DNA from: Tubulanus polymorphus
Lineage: Eukaryota > Nemertea > Palaeonemertea > Tubulaniformes > Tubulanidae
DNA length: 64,000 nucleotides
Direction: 5' to 3'
Assembly: GCF_964204645.1 (NCBI RefSeq)
Contig: NC_134033.1
Location: 1,857,631 to 1,921,630, forward strand
Shown piece after piece: positions 1 to 10,288 of this stretch (position 1 is its first letter; every line of letters begins with the position of its first letter). A program made the position numbers and the translations under genes. A model generated the notes under the pieces. That model worked only from the letters and a program-made list of their open reading frames with translations. It was not told the DNA's origin and made no database searches.

Positions 1-84
1 ATACAGACAAACTGCACACTAGTGACATCTGGTGGATCCTCACATACCTTCACCCTTCTCCGTCGCTCTACGATCCTAATGTCT

Positions 85-448
85 ATTTCAACCTGACTTG
101 AGAGCATTCCGGGTGGCCTAGCTCGCTCATTTTTGGTAGTACATACCTGAAAAAGGTCTTAGTAGGACCAGAAAGGACTGGCAGTCGACCTAAATCATCA
201 TTTTTTAATCCATTTGAAACTTCTCCATGCCAACCAACTGAAGTTTGATACGTAGGCATGGAAACATATTGTTAAACTTTCAAATCATGGAGTCACTTCT
301 CTTCATTTAACCCCTTTCAGTGAAGACTTTTTGGATATCCTTCAATACAGTTTCAAATGGATTAAAAACGGATGTTTAAGGTCGACTGCCTGTCCTTTCT
401 GGTCCTACTAAGACCTTTTTCAGGAATGCTCTCAAGGCAGATTGAAAT
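85..448. mobile_element. Foldback (MITE-like) inverted-repeat element
   Basis: The left arm (about 85-232) and right arm (about 345-448) are near-perfect reverse complements of roughly 95 bp. Both contain the block GGTCTTAGTAGGACCAGAAA or its complement. The left arm has an extra 35 bp near its tip. The element sits inside a sequence that is uninterrupted in the paralogous block at 7090-7230, which supports insertion. It has no coding capacity. Part of its loop (about 250-345) resembles 27030-27220. Confidence 0.7.
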
Positions 449-687
449 TTCACCCAGCACTGGCAGTGGTTGTCTCCACCAGTGATCTCCGTCGCTCTAC
501 GATCCTAGTGTAACCATCAGACACTAAGATTCTGGGTGAAGTTGAAATAGACATTAGTACATCAGACACTAAGGTTCTTGGTAAATACATGCGACGCGTA
601 GAAACCTGTTGAGCCCTGCTGATAATTTGATTAAATCACGAAAGAAAATGATTCTGAATGCTATTTTTTCAATCATGTATTTTTAAG

Positions 688-860
688 GATGTCGAGGATT
701 CAAAAATGAATTCTTGGAGCCGTACGAAACCTACATAACAGACAGTGGTACGAAATGTCGATGCATCGAAGGTTCCGACCCGTGGCTGCGAGACGCGCCC
801 GCAACGCTCTACTATTTATCCTGCGACCCGGAGCACCAAGAATCGTCCGGCCCCAAATAA
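688..860 (+). CDS. Terminal exon of a secreted cysteine-rich protein (partial gene, copy 0)
   Basis: A 3' exon that opens after an AG acceptor (phase 1) and reads 56 codons to TAA. It encodes Gly-Cys-Arg-Gly, then Cys-Arg-Cys, Asp-Pro-Trp-Leu and Tyr-Leu-Ser-Cys-Asp-Pro. It is almost the same as exon 4 of the complete genes at 3248-6674 and 10240-8527. No exons 1-3 lie between 1 and 687, so either the gene continues left of the window or this is a lone duplicated exon. A possible AATAAA polyadenylation signal lies at 902-907. The 3' flank (about 950-1110) matches, in inverted orientation, the 3' flank of the minus-strand gene (about 8280-8530). Function unknown; secretion is inferred from the paralogues. 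Confidence 0.65.
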
Positions 861-1254
861 GTAATTTCCGCAAAAGAGGGATTCAGAAAAATACGGAGAT
901 GAATAAAATCAATTCGAAATTTATTTAAAACCTCTTGAAATACGATGCCTAAAATGAATTCAATAGAATTTTATTGATCTATCGACTAAATAAAACGAAT
1001 ACGATACGACTATAGAAGTATAATCTTTTCAAATATTCTGTTATCAAATTCATTTCTTAGGGCCTTCAGGACATCTGGATCCACGGTTCTCGATTATTGA
1101 ATTAAATTGTCGCTTCAAACCATCGAACCAGAAGAGAACTTATCAAATTATGTGATTCCATTTAACGAAATGATAATAACGATACTCAAAAATATTCATA
1201 ATAATAGTAATTGTCATTTGAATAACGTAGGTATCCTAACCTGAGGAAGTTCGG

Positions 1255-1495
1255 ATAAGCTCCAATTTGGTAGTATTACCCCCCAGCCTTTAATTCTATT
1301 TCATGATGTATCAGTCATCTCTCCCTGGGGAGAAGTAACATCCGAGCAGCTGCTAGACACTCAGGAGTCGTCTATCAGGGCAGCTACCCATTTACTCCTG
1401 GGTGGCGAGAGGCAATGAGGATGTGTCTCGCCCGCGGACGGGATTCGAACCCACGACCTGGCTAAGCAGAGAGTCGAACGCTCTAACCACTCGCC
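1255..1495 (-). mobile_element. tRNA-derived SINE-like element
   Basis: Read on the minus strand, the 5' head has a pol III A-box-like GTGGTTAGAGCG and a B box GGGTTCGAATCCC at tRNA-like spacing. A body of about 150 bp without coding capacity follows and fades out near 1255. The head does not fold into a full tRNA: its acceptor arms pair over only about four bases. A SINE head or tRNA pseudogene therefore fits better than a working tRNA. The 13-bp minisatellite starts directly at its 5' end. Confidence 0.55.
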
Positions 1496-1763
1496 CACAC
1501 CGCTCGCCCACACCGCTCGCCCACACCGCTCGCCCACACCGCTCGCCCACACCGCTCGCCCACACCGCTCGCCCACACCGCTCGCCCACACCGCTCGCCC
1601 ACACCGCTCGCCCACACCGCTCGCCCACACCGCTCGCCCACACCGCTCGCCCACACCGCTCGCCCACACCGCTCGCCCACACCGCTCGCCCACACCGCTC
1701 GCCCACACCGCTCGCCCACACCGCTCGCCCACACCGCTCGCCCACACCGCTCGCCCACACCGC
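1488..1763. repeat. 13-bp minisatellite, about 21 copies
   Basis: Near-perfect tandem copies of CGCTCGCCCACAC. The unit is the complement of the first bases of the adjoining SINE-like element, so the array looks like expansion of that 5' end. Because 13 is not a multiple of three, all three frames are open on both strands, which accounts for the long reading frames here. After the array the sequence (1775-1830) matches the flank after the shorter 13-bp array at 7428-7512. Confidence 0.9.
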
Positions 1764-1842
1764 ATGGTCATGCTGACGCCGAAATTCGCTTTTTAGACTC
1801 CATATATATTAGCAATCCATATATTATCACAACACCTCGCCT

Positions 1843-2250
1843 GCCATACGTGGAATCCTCTATTGCCACTGTAGCACTGCGGATACCCATTATGATGTCA
1901 CAAAGGCAAAACATGTTTTATCTTCTAGAAGTGACTCAAATGATGCAGTCGATACTTTCTTTGCATCATAACAATAAGGTTGTTTTAGAACAGAAAAAAA
2001 CTAATATAGCAGCAAAGCAGCTATATCGGGTTATCTATTTGAAAATAAAAGGAAAGGAAAATGTTTTATTTTCTAGAAGGGAATTAAAATGATGGATCAA
2101 ATTAGAATAACATCATAACTATGAGGAGGTTTTATAACAGAAATGATAAATATGGTAGCAAAGCAGCTATATCCGATAATCTACTTGAAAACATGTACAT
2201 GCCACATACTAGGAAATGTCTATTGTTAGTATCTGTTCTATAATCTAGAG
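1843..2250. repeat. Duplicated 5' flank block of the cysteine-rich gene cluster
   Basis: This block reappears in the same orientation at about 7775-8165, and its right part again at 2820-3010. The copies share a run reading roughly GCAGCTATATCGGGTTATCT. No convincing gene is seen in it. It marks segmental duplication of the region upstream of the family's first exon. Confidence 0.7.
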
Positions 2251-2412
2251 GAGACTTGTGTTCAATAAGTTTGATATATTTTTCTTGCGTCATGTGACGA
2301 CATCAAGGTCGTTTCGTAACAAAAGAAATGATGATAGACTGATCATCTAAATATGAAAGAAACGATGTGGGCGCGGGCCATGCGGCACCAAGTGATCTAA
2401 TCAGGGGCTGGC

Positions 2413-2418
2413 TATAAG
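2413..2418 (+). promoter_or_regulatory. TATA box of orphan first exon
   Basis: TATAAG lies 48 bp before the ATG at 2461, inside a block (TGATCTAATCAGGGGCTGGC just upstream) that is conserved before all three first exons of the family. The spacing implies a very short 5' leader of about 20 nt. Confidence 0.6.
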
Positions 2419-2460
2419 AGCCCTGACAACAAGGTGCGTTACTCATTACTTCACCAGAAG

Positions 2461-2625
2461 ATGTCTGTTTCAGTAATTTCGACCGCTTCGATCGTCGCGC
2501 TGTTTGTACTGGGGGTGACATACCCCTCGGTTTGCTCGGGGTTTTACACGCCGGGAACACCAGGGACACCACCGCCTGGTGGTGAGATGATTCAAAACAT
2601 CAAAACAATGCCATATGAAATATGA
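2461..2625 (+). pseudogene. Orphan signal-peptide exon of the cysteine-rich family
   Basis: It encodes the same signal peptide as the complete genes (MSVSVISTASIVALFVLGVT, then YPSVCSG) followed by a Pro/Gly/Thr stretch. The paralogous phase-2 GTAAGT donor is missing here: the frame reads on through Glu-Met-Ile-Gln to a stop at 2625. A GTGAGA lies nearby but in the wrong phase for exon 2. No exon 2-4 follows before the next copy begins. The sequence after it (2634-2860) is the reverse complement of 10690-10925. It is most simply a duplicated promoter plus exon 1 that has lost its gene. A short secreted 54-residue product remains possible. Confidence 0.6.
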
Positions 2626-3199
2626 AAATGACATATTAGTATTTACAATGAGACACAGTCTCGCATACGACCGGTTTTTCTTAAGAACAATTTTTTTCAT
2701 TGGTAAAATTGCGAACATTTTCTTTCGTAGGGGGAGGGTGCAACAGCACCCGACGCATCCCACTGTCTGCGGGCCTGAGAAGCGACTTTAACTCATATAG
2801 CCGCAGCAATATCGGGTTATCTATTTTGAAAATGATTATGTCAGAATGGAAAATGGTTTGTTTTTTAGAAGGGAATTCAAACGACGGATCAAATTAGTAT
2901 GACATCATAACTATGAGGTAGTTTTATAACAGAAATGATAAATATGGTAGCGAGGCAGCTATATCCGATAACCTATTTGAAAGCATGTACGCGCTGCATA
3001 CTAGGACATTTCTATTGTATCTCTTCTGTTTTCTGGACGAGAATTAATTGTGTGTTCAGGAAGTTTGGTTTTTTTCGCGTCAGGCGACAATAAGGTAGTT
3101 TCAGATCGAAAATAATAATAGACTGATAAAACTGAAATGCTGAAAGAAACTATGTGGGCGCGGGCCATGTGGCACCAAGTGATCTAATCAGGGGCTGGC

Positions 3200-3205
3200 T
3201 ATAAG
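3200..3205 (+). promoter_or_regulatory. TATA box of secreted cysteine-rich gene A
   Basis: TATAAG, 48 bp upstream of the ATG at 3248, at the same place as in the other two first-exon copies. The surrounding roughly 60 bp are nearly identical between copies. Confidence 0.65.
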
Positions 3206-3247
3206 AACCATGGAAAGCATGTGTGTTACTCATTACTTCACCAGAAG

Positions 3248-6200
3248 ATGTCTGTTTCAGTAATTTCGACCGCTTCGATCGCCGCGCTGTTTGTACTGGG
3301 GGTAACATACCCCTCCGTCTGCTCGGGGTATTACACGCCGGGAACCCCAGCATCGCGACCTGATGGTGGGATGATGCCGTAAGTTTGTTTCTAAGTTGAA
3401 ACTTTAGTAAAATTGTTCAAAGGTACAAACATAGGCCTATTTATTTTTGGTAGAAATCTTTTTTTCAGATTGTTAATTGAAATAGGAGAAATATAGTTCC
3501 TCTTTTGTGTTTGATTTGATGATAATAATGATATTAATTTCATCATGAATTAAAAAGAATACAAAATTACAAATGGAATACGCGGAAACATAAAGAATTA
3601 GTAAATAGATGATAGAGGCCTGAACAGAGACATTATCAAGGCTGTAAAGTCACTAGAACGTTCAAGCCCCTTGAAAAAAAGTTCAAATGATATGTAGTAG
3701 TTGATAAGATATGAAAATAATAATATTAATGATAATGATGATCACAATCATAATTTGCTTTGTTCAAAGGTACAAAGATAGGCCTATACATTTTTGGAAG
3801 AATCTTTTTTTCACAATTCGGAGGGTTAAAGTCCATGTTTATATTTTTTGGAATTGAGATAGTGGAATTGATCCAAAATTCGTTTCAAATTAGAATATAT
3901 GTTTAGCATAAATCAACATAAATTACGGTTTAGAACGCGGTATCCATTGAGCGCTAAGCGACGGTCATTGGTGACGCATAGTTTGAGGGTCAGTTCCATT
4001 GTCACGGCTTAATTTTCAGACCTGTCTAAGGGCAACTTAGTTTCATAGCAAACCTAACAACTTAAGATCAGTCTTTTGATTTAAGACCACTTTAGTAGGT
4101 CTCGACTGTGGAATCGTGAAACTAGGCCCTGGTCTGGTTATACTACCAGAGCGTCCTGTCCCTTTGAAGGTTACTAAGCTTGGCCACCCGATGTCCTCGA
4201 CTCAAGCGAAGGCTTCATAATCAGATATTACCAAACAGCGTCAGCGTCAGCAAACAACCTGTCATACCATTGTAGGCAATCTGAACACATGTTGGCCAGC
4301 CATTGTTTCACTCAAAAATCAATTATTTTCAAATTCCAACGGCTGAATGTTTAAAAATAGTGAAGAGTAGCATTATCAAATAGTAACAGCTTGTATATGT
4401 TAGAATCACTTTTTTCACCATTCAAACTGACTGCCACTTCGCGTACCAAAGATATGACCCATTCAATCATCAATGACAAAAAATCACGTTCTTTTCAAAC
4501 TTGTTCTTGAATAAACAAAGGCACAATGTAATTCTTCAATTCAAATTTTTTATCTTAGACTCTAGATTGGTTATTAGCTTTGACAGCATATGGGTTTATC
4601 AAATAAATCATTTCGTCTATGCTTCCAGCGATTGTCCGACTGGATACACCAGATACCTCGATCGCCTCAACCCTTACTTAGATCTATGCGAAATAGCAGG
4701 ACACCAAGTTCAGCAGGACTGTTTTACCGCTATCAACTGCCCAACAGGTAACAAACAGATTATACATAAATTAGAATGTTTTAACATAAATTAACATATA
4801 TTATGGTTTCGGAAACCGTCAAAGCCGTCAAATCGTCTTAACGTCTGATTCTGTGAAAATTGACTTGAATAGTCGATTCCTCGAATGAAGTTTGCTCGAT
4901 TTTGCGCTAGGTTCGAATCCTAGCCTTTTCTTTTTAGCCCACTTGGGACTTTAGTCCCAGCGGGCTATTGCGTTCACTTTTCGTCCTTCGTCCGTCCGTC
5001 CGTCCGTCCGTCCGTAGACGGAATCCAGTTATTTTGGGAAGTTTTGAAGACGCTCCAAGGTAATGTCTTGATATTTGGTTTATACATGTATCTATCTACC
5101 ATAGACACATCTTCAGCCCAAAAACTGGCCCTGTCAGAATCAAGATGGCCGACTGGCAGCCATTGTTGTTCGCCAAAATCAGCACTTTTTACACGTTTTT
5201 GAACTTTTTGAGGGAAATTTTGAAGACGCCTTGATCAATTACCTTGACCTTTCGTATATTTTTGATCAGCCAATTATGACGCAATTGGCGGCCATCTTGG
5301 TGTCATTAGTACTCATTCGTTGGTGGGAAAAAGTTTTTCGACATTATATTGATACCTAAGCATATTTTGTTACAACAATCTTGGAGTAATCAAACTGAAT
5401 CAGTCTGATAACTCCAAGCAACAACGAATTAGAAAGTTGTAGCTTATAACGTGTTCTATGATTGTGGTGAGTTTCAAGTATTTGTATATATATTTTGTAT
5501 ATGGCCACCAGGGGCATTGCATAATACAATATCTTAGTATTTCTATATTATATTTGTACCAATACATAATTTGTTGCCACAATATATTGCAAAGTTGTAG
5601 CTCATGACATCGTTTATAATTGTGGTGAGTTTTAAGGAAATTGGTTTTTCTATATGGTCACCAGGGGGCGTTGAATAGTAGAATAACCTAGTATTTCCTT
5701 ATTATATTGGTACCTAGGCATATTTTGTTACCATGATCAATTGCAAAGTTGTAGTTCATGATATGTTCTATGGTGAGTTACAAGGTTATTTGGTTTTGAA
5801 TATGGTCACCAGGGGGCGTTGAATAGTAGAAAACTTAGTATTTCCATATTGAATTGGTAACGAGGCATATTTTGTTATCACAATCAATTACAAAATCGTA
5901 GCTGCTGACATGTTTTATGATTGTGGTGAGTTTCAAGGTCATTGGTTTTGTATATGGTCACCAGGGGGTGTTGAATATTGAATTTGTAAGATTGTTGAGC
6001 ATTTGAAACCACTTCCCAAGTGGGCATGGTGTCCCTGGACCCCTAGTTACTGCTGCTTTAGTTCTTTGTTCCAATGGGATCCATTCGAATCCAGAAATTC
6101 CATCTTGTATTCTTATGCGGACAGAACTTTTTTAAGATCTAACTTTCTAAATTATCTCTGTTTTCTGAATTTCAAGAATGCGAAGAGACAGATGGAACCA

Positions 6201-6674
6201 AATACGATGTTGATTGTTCATGGGAGAGATGTTCAGATAAAGATGGCGCTGTTTCCAGGTGTACTTGCACCCGCGATGTACAACTAAAATACACCTGGCT
6301 TCATCGGATTTACCCTCTGCCAGAAGTCCCGCTTCCGGTATTCGCGCACTGTAAACTTTTGGGTAAGCAAAATACGCGGAAAATGTGGGAAGTGGATCCA
6401 CACTTACCACCAGTGGAAACCTCTATTGCCACAGGCGACTGTGGAACCCTGCTGATGGTTTGATTCAAAGATCAAAGATCAAATTCTGAATGGTATTTCT
6501 TTTATAATGTCTTTTGAAGGTTGCCGCGGATTCGAAGGAGAATTCTTGAAGCCGTTCGAAACCTACAAAACAGACGGTGTTATGAAATGCCGGTGCATCG
6601 AAGGTTCCAATCCGTGGCTGCGAAACGCGCCCGCTACGCTGTACTATTTATCCTGCGACCCGAATCACCAATAA
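3248..6674 (+). CDS. Secreted cysteine-rich protein, complete four-exon gene A (196 aa)
   Basis: Exons 3248-3378, 4629-4747, 6177-6362 and 6520-6674 join in frame (phases 2, 1, 1), with GT donors and AG acceptors at every junction; I built this model by eye. Exon 1 encodes a signal peptide (residues 1-27, ending VCSG) and a short Tyr-Thr-Pro-Gly-rich linker. Exon 2 has the cysteines of CPTGY, LCEI, DCFT and NCPTG. Exons 3 and 4 look like two copies of one cysteine module: Cys85 to Cys112-x-Cys114 to Cys142, and Cys147 to Cys169-x-Cys171 to Cys191. I do not recognise the family. The Cys-x-Cys pattern recalls small extracellular modules such as VWC, but that is a weak likeness. Intron 2 holds a 1.1-kb repeat element. 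The ATG is chosen by the signal peptide and the TATA box 48 bp upstream. Confidence 0.8.
4936..6045 (+). mobile_element. Hairpin-headed non-coding repeat element inside intron 2 of gene A
   Basis: It begins with AGCCCACTTGGGACTTTAGT, which forms a strong hairpin (TTGGGACTTTAGTCCCA, flanked by AGCCC/GGGCT). A run of CCGT units follows at about 4983-5013, then a degenerate tandem region of about 165-bp units. It ends near CCCAAGTGGGCATGGTGTCC at 6015-6034. The first and last parts are partly complementary. No coding capacity is seen. I have an impression that similar hairpin heads occur in other marine invertebrate genomes, but I cannot check this. Confidence 0.5.
5353..5995. repeat. About 165-bp tandem repeat, four degenerate units
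   Basis: Each unit contains GCATATTTTGTTAC, GCAAAGTTGTAGCT, GTGGTGAGTTTCAAGG and ATGGTCACCAGGGGGCGTTG. It lies inside the element at 4936-6045. The first unit is interrupted by the palindrome at 5380-5418. Confidence 0.65.
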
Positions 6675-6733
6675 TCACCCGACGCCAAATAAGTAATTGC
6701 CGCAAAAAAGGATATAGAAAAAATGTATAGATC

Positions 6734-6739
6734 AATAAA
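6734..6739 (+). promoter_or_regulatory. Polyadenylation signal of gene A
   Basis: AATAAA about 60 bp after the stop codon of gene A. The same motif occupies the same relative place after the copy-0 exon (902-907). Confidence 0.5.
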
Positions 6740-7323
6740 ATCAATTCGACATTAAGTTAAACTCTTTAGAAAAAAAACGATGCAAAATAATCTACTTAAA
6801 AATTGGCTGAAATCTCTAGACGCAAAATGAATGAAAATTTGAAATGCAAAAATAAATCATTCGTTCAAATGAATCAGTCGTTAGATTTATTTCATAGAGT
6901 CTTCAGGACACCTGGACCCAGTTCCACAGTTATCGATGAGAATTTGATTCTAGGGTCAACGAACCAAAACCTGAAGCGAACTTCTCATATTATGTTAGTC
7001 TATTCAACAGATCTATCTCAACTATCGATTTCCCCTGTTTCTTTCACATGAACAGAATTATATACATAAAGACAAAACACCTACTCAAACTGCACAATAG
7101 TGACATCTGGTGGATCGTCACATACCTTCACCCTTCACCCAGCCCTGGCAGTGGTTGTCTCCACCAGTGATCTCCGTCGCTCTACGATCCTAGTACATCA
7201 GACACTAAGGTTCTTGGTGAACACATGCCACGAGTAGAAACCTGTTGAGCCCTGCTGATAATTTGATTAAATCACGAAAGAAAATGATTCTGAATACTAT
7301 TTTTTCAATCATGTATTTTTAAG

Positions 7324-7532
7324 GATGTCGAGGATTCAAAAATGAATTCGTGGAGCCGTACGAAACCTACATAACAGACAGTGGTACGAAATGTCGGTGC
7401 ATCGAAGGTTCCGATCCGTGGCTGGCAGACGCGCCCACACCGCTCGCCCGCACCGCTCGCCCGCACCGCTCGCCCGCACCGCTCGCCCGCACCGCTCGCC
7501 CACACCGCTCTCGCTCAGATTATATCATATAG
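7324..7532 (+). pseudogene. Terminal exon of the cysteine-rich family fused to a 13-bp minisatellite (copy C)
   Basis: The first 100 bp match exon 4 of copy 0, with the same AG acceptor and phase, through Cys-Arg-Cys and Asp-Pro-Trp-Leu. At about 7430, where the intact exon reads GCGCCCGCAACGCTC, the sequence switches to tandem CGCCCGCACCGCT units. The frame stays open through the array and stops at 7532. The conserved Tyr-Leu-Ser-Cys-Asp-Pro end is replaced by an Arg/Pro-rich tail, with loss of the last cysteine. No exons 1-3 are found between 6675 and 7323. The upstream flank (7081-7320) matches 1-687 without the foldback element. Probably non-functional. Confidence 0.65.
7428..7512. repeat. 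13-bp minisatellite, about 6 copies
   Basis: Units CGCCCGCACCGCT and CGCCCACACCGCT, related to the longer array at 1488-1763. The right flanks of the two arrays are also homologous (about 7540-7600 and 1770-1830). Confidence 0.85.
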
Positions 7533-8526
7533 CGCTAAAATCTCATGGTGACGCCGAAATTCGCTTTTTAGACTCCATATATATAAGCAATCCATATCAC
7601 AACACCTCCAAATATACAATACTTTCATTCTTCTACTCGGAAATCGGTAAAGTTTCCACGAATAATCGATTCATTTAAGAGAAAAGTTCATTCAGATTTA
7701 ATCGCAATGTAGAAGAAATCGAACACGGACGACCAACTATCTACTAGCACACCTGGCGGATCCTCGCCTGCCATACGTGGAATCCTCTATTGCCACAGTA
7801 GCACTGCGGCACAAAGGCAAATCATGTTTTATCTTCTAGAAGTGACTCAAATGATGCATTCGATACTTTCTGTGCATCATAACAATAAGGTTGTTTTAGA
7901 ACAGAAAAAAAACTAATATAGCAGCAAAGCAGCTATATCGGGTTATCTATTTGAAAATAAAAGGAAAGGAAAATGTTTTATTTTCTAGAAGGGAATTAAA
8001 ATGATGGATCAAATTAGTATAACATCATAACTATGAGGAGGTTTTATGACAGAAATGATAAATATGGTAGCAAAGCAGCTATATCCGATAATCTACTTGA
8101 AAACATGTACATGTCACATACCAGGAAATTTCTATTGTATCTGTTGTATAATCTAGAGGAGATTATTATTATTATTATTAATATATTTGAGTAAAGTAAT
8201 TATCTTTTTGTGAAATGGAATCACATAATTTGATAAGTTCTGTTCTGGTCCTGGTTCGATGGTTTAAACCGACGATCAAAAATTCCATAATCGAGAACTG
8301 TCGATCCAGATGTCCTGAAGACCTTGAGAAATAAATTTGATAACAGAATATTTGAAAAAGATTATATTTTTTGAATAAATAAATTTATTCTGCATTCGAA
8401 ATCGTATTCGTTTTATTTAGTCAATAGATCAATAGAATTATATTGAATTCATTTTAGGTATCGTTTTTCAAGAGGTTTTAAATAAATTTCGAATTGATTT
8501 TATTCGTCTCCGTATTTTTCTTTTTT

Positions 8527-8754
8527 TTACTTATTGGAGCCGGACGATTCTTGGTGCTCCGGGTCGCAGGATAAATAGTAGAGCGTTGCGGGCGCGTCTC
8601 GCAGCCACGGGTCGGAACCTTCGATGCATCGACATTTCGTACCACTGTCTGTTATGTAGGTTTCTAACGGCTCCAAGAATTCCTCTTTGTTTCCGCGGCA
8701 ACCTTCAAAAGACAGTTGGAGTGGTTGGAGTGAAATAAATATCTTATCTTATCT

Positions 8755-8785
<31 letters not shown>

Positions 8786-10240
8786 GTAGGACATTCAATG
8801 CGAAAACAGTGGATTCCACTCGTAGTAAGTGTGGATCCACTTTCCACTCTTTTTCCACGTATTTTGCTTACCTAAAAGATCACAGCGCGCGAATGCCGGC
8901 AACGGGACCCCTGTCAGAGGTTTAAGCTCAAACCAGTAATCCTGTTTATCGCGGGTACACGTGCACTTAGACAAGGCGCCATCTTTATCCGAGGTTCTCT
9001 GCCATGAGCTGCCAACGTCGTATTTGGTTCCATCTCCTTCTTCACATTCTTGAATTTTAGAAAACGAAGATGACTAACAAAATAAGATCTCTACCAATGA
9101 ATAAAAAGGATTCGAACCTACAAAGAACTATTTTTGCTGAAGTAAACACTGAGATTCGAACCCAGCGCAATATAGTTGTAACTTCTGTTCGAAGAAACGA
9201 CTGTTCAAACCATTTACACAGAATCAGATGATAATGATTTTGAATCCGACCGGAGCTCAGCTATTGTGGCTCGGTAAACACCTTCTCAGCCGTGATTATA
9301 TGTTAATTTATGTTAAAATATTCTAATTTATGTATGATTTGTTACCATCGGGACAATTGGAAGCGGTGTAACAAAACGGCTTAACTTCGTGTTGTACTAT
9401 TTCGCATTCTTCGTAAAGAAATTTGATAGTATTGAGGTCCATGTCGTATCCAGTCGGGCATCCACTAAAAATATAGACAAAAAAAAGAACAGCACCTTAA
9501 TCTAACTGACGTCAACCAATATTGGCAATAATTTGCTCTAATTTCGTTTCAACGCGAGCATTATTTCTGATAAAAAAATCACAATTCGAGATTTCGACAT
9601 TGGGAAAATAGACTATGCCCTGTATAACTATGAAAATTGTGAGAAATCTGAGTGCGGTTTATTTTTGAGCGCGAAGAAAATCGATTTGTTCTGAGCTTTG
9701 CATAATAACCTAAATATCGTCGGAAATCTTTGTGCACAACACCACCGAGGTTAAAATGTTCAACTAAAATGCATGGTAATATTTTCTAATTTTTGCTGTA
9801 ATTGCCGTTGGTTGCTTCATGTTTTCAATGAGGACAACAATTCAAATTCAACCGTCATAAGCTTGAACTTGTTCCTGAAACCGGGCCCTGGTCCTATTAA
9901 GACTCATATCAGGTATGAACAACTGACTGAACTCTAGGCCACCCGACGTCCTCGCAAGTCACACGACTAGATCTGCACTCGATTTCTTATTTCAAAATCA
10001 AACCCCAAATTTCAGTTCCGCAAATTTTCGCAAATTACAATTTTCTGCTTAAAAACAAACTTACAGAATTACAGGTGTCGTTGGTGTCCCTGGTGTCCCC
10101 GGTGTTCCCGGTGTTCCCGGTGTTCGTACCGCTCCTGCTGGTGCCGGCGTGTAATAATAGCCCGAGCAGACTGAGGGGTATGTCACCCCCAGTACAAACA
10201 GCGCGACGATCGAAGCGGTCGAAATTACTGAAACAGACAT
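8527..10240 (-). CDS. Secreted cysteine-rich protein, complete four-exon gene D (215 aa)
   Basis: Exons on the minus strand: 10240-10065, 9464-9346, 9048-8872 and 8702-8527. Phases 2, 1, 1 and splice sites match gene A exactly; exon 2 is 119 bp in both. The product has a near-identical signal peptide, then a longer collagen-like-looking Gly-Thr-Pro repeat in place of gene A's short linker, then the same cysteine modules. In exon 3 the two cysteines of gene A's DVDCSWERC are both changed (DVGSSWQRT), so one putative disulfide pair has been lost as a unit. Exon 4 ends in a Glu-Ser-Ser-Gly-Ser-Asn-Lys tail. It lies in inverted orientation to gene A and shares about 600 bp of upstream sequence with it. 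Family and function unknown; secretion is inferred from the signal peptide. Confidence 0.8.
8741..8784 (+). repeat. (ATCTT)n microsatellite tail of a retroelement fragment
   Basis: About nine ATCTT units directly follow GTGAAATAAAT in intron 3 of gene D. A short simple-repeat tail after such a sequence is typical of the 3' end of a non-LTR retroelement or SINE. Only the last few tens of bases appear to be present. Confidence 0.6.
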
Positions 10241-10282
10241 CTTCTGGTGAAGTAATGAGTAACACACATGCTTTCCATGGTT

Positions 10283-10288
10283 CTTATA
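10283..10288 (-). promoter_or_regulatory. TATA box of gene D
   Basis: TATAAG on the minus strand, 43-48 bp before the ATG at 10240, in the same conserved promoter block as the two plus-strand copies. Confidence 0.65.

Noticed and set aside
1361-1776. Four overlapping repeat-encoded frames of 91-136 residues on both strands
   Set aside because: They are translations of the 13-bp array and the tRNA-like head.
2434-2460. Extending the first exons upstream of MSVSV to include RYSLLHQK
   Set aside because: There is no ATG upstream and the frame lies in the short 5' leader right after the TATA box.
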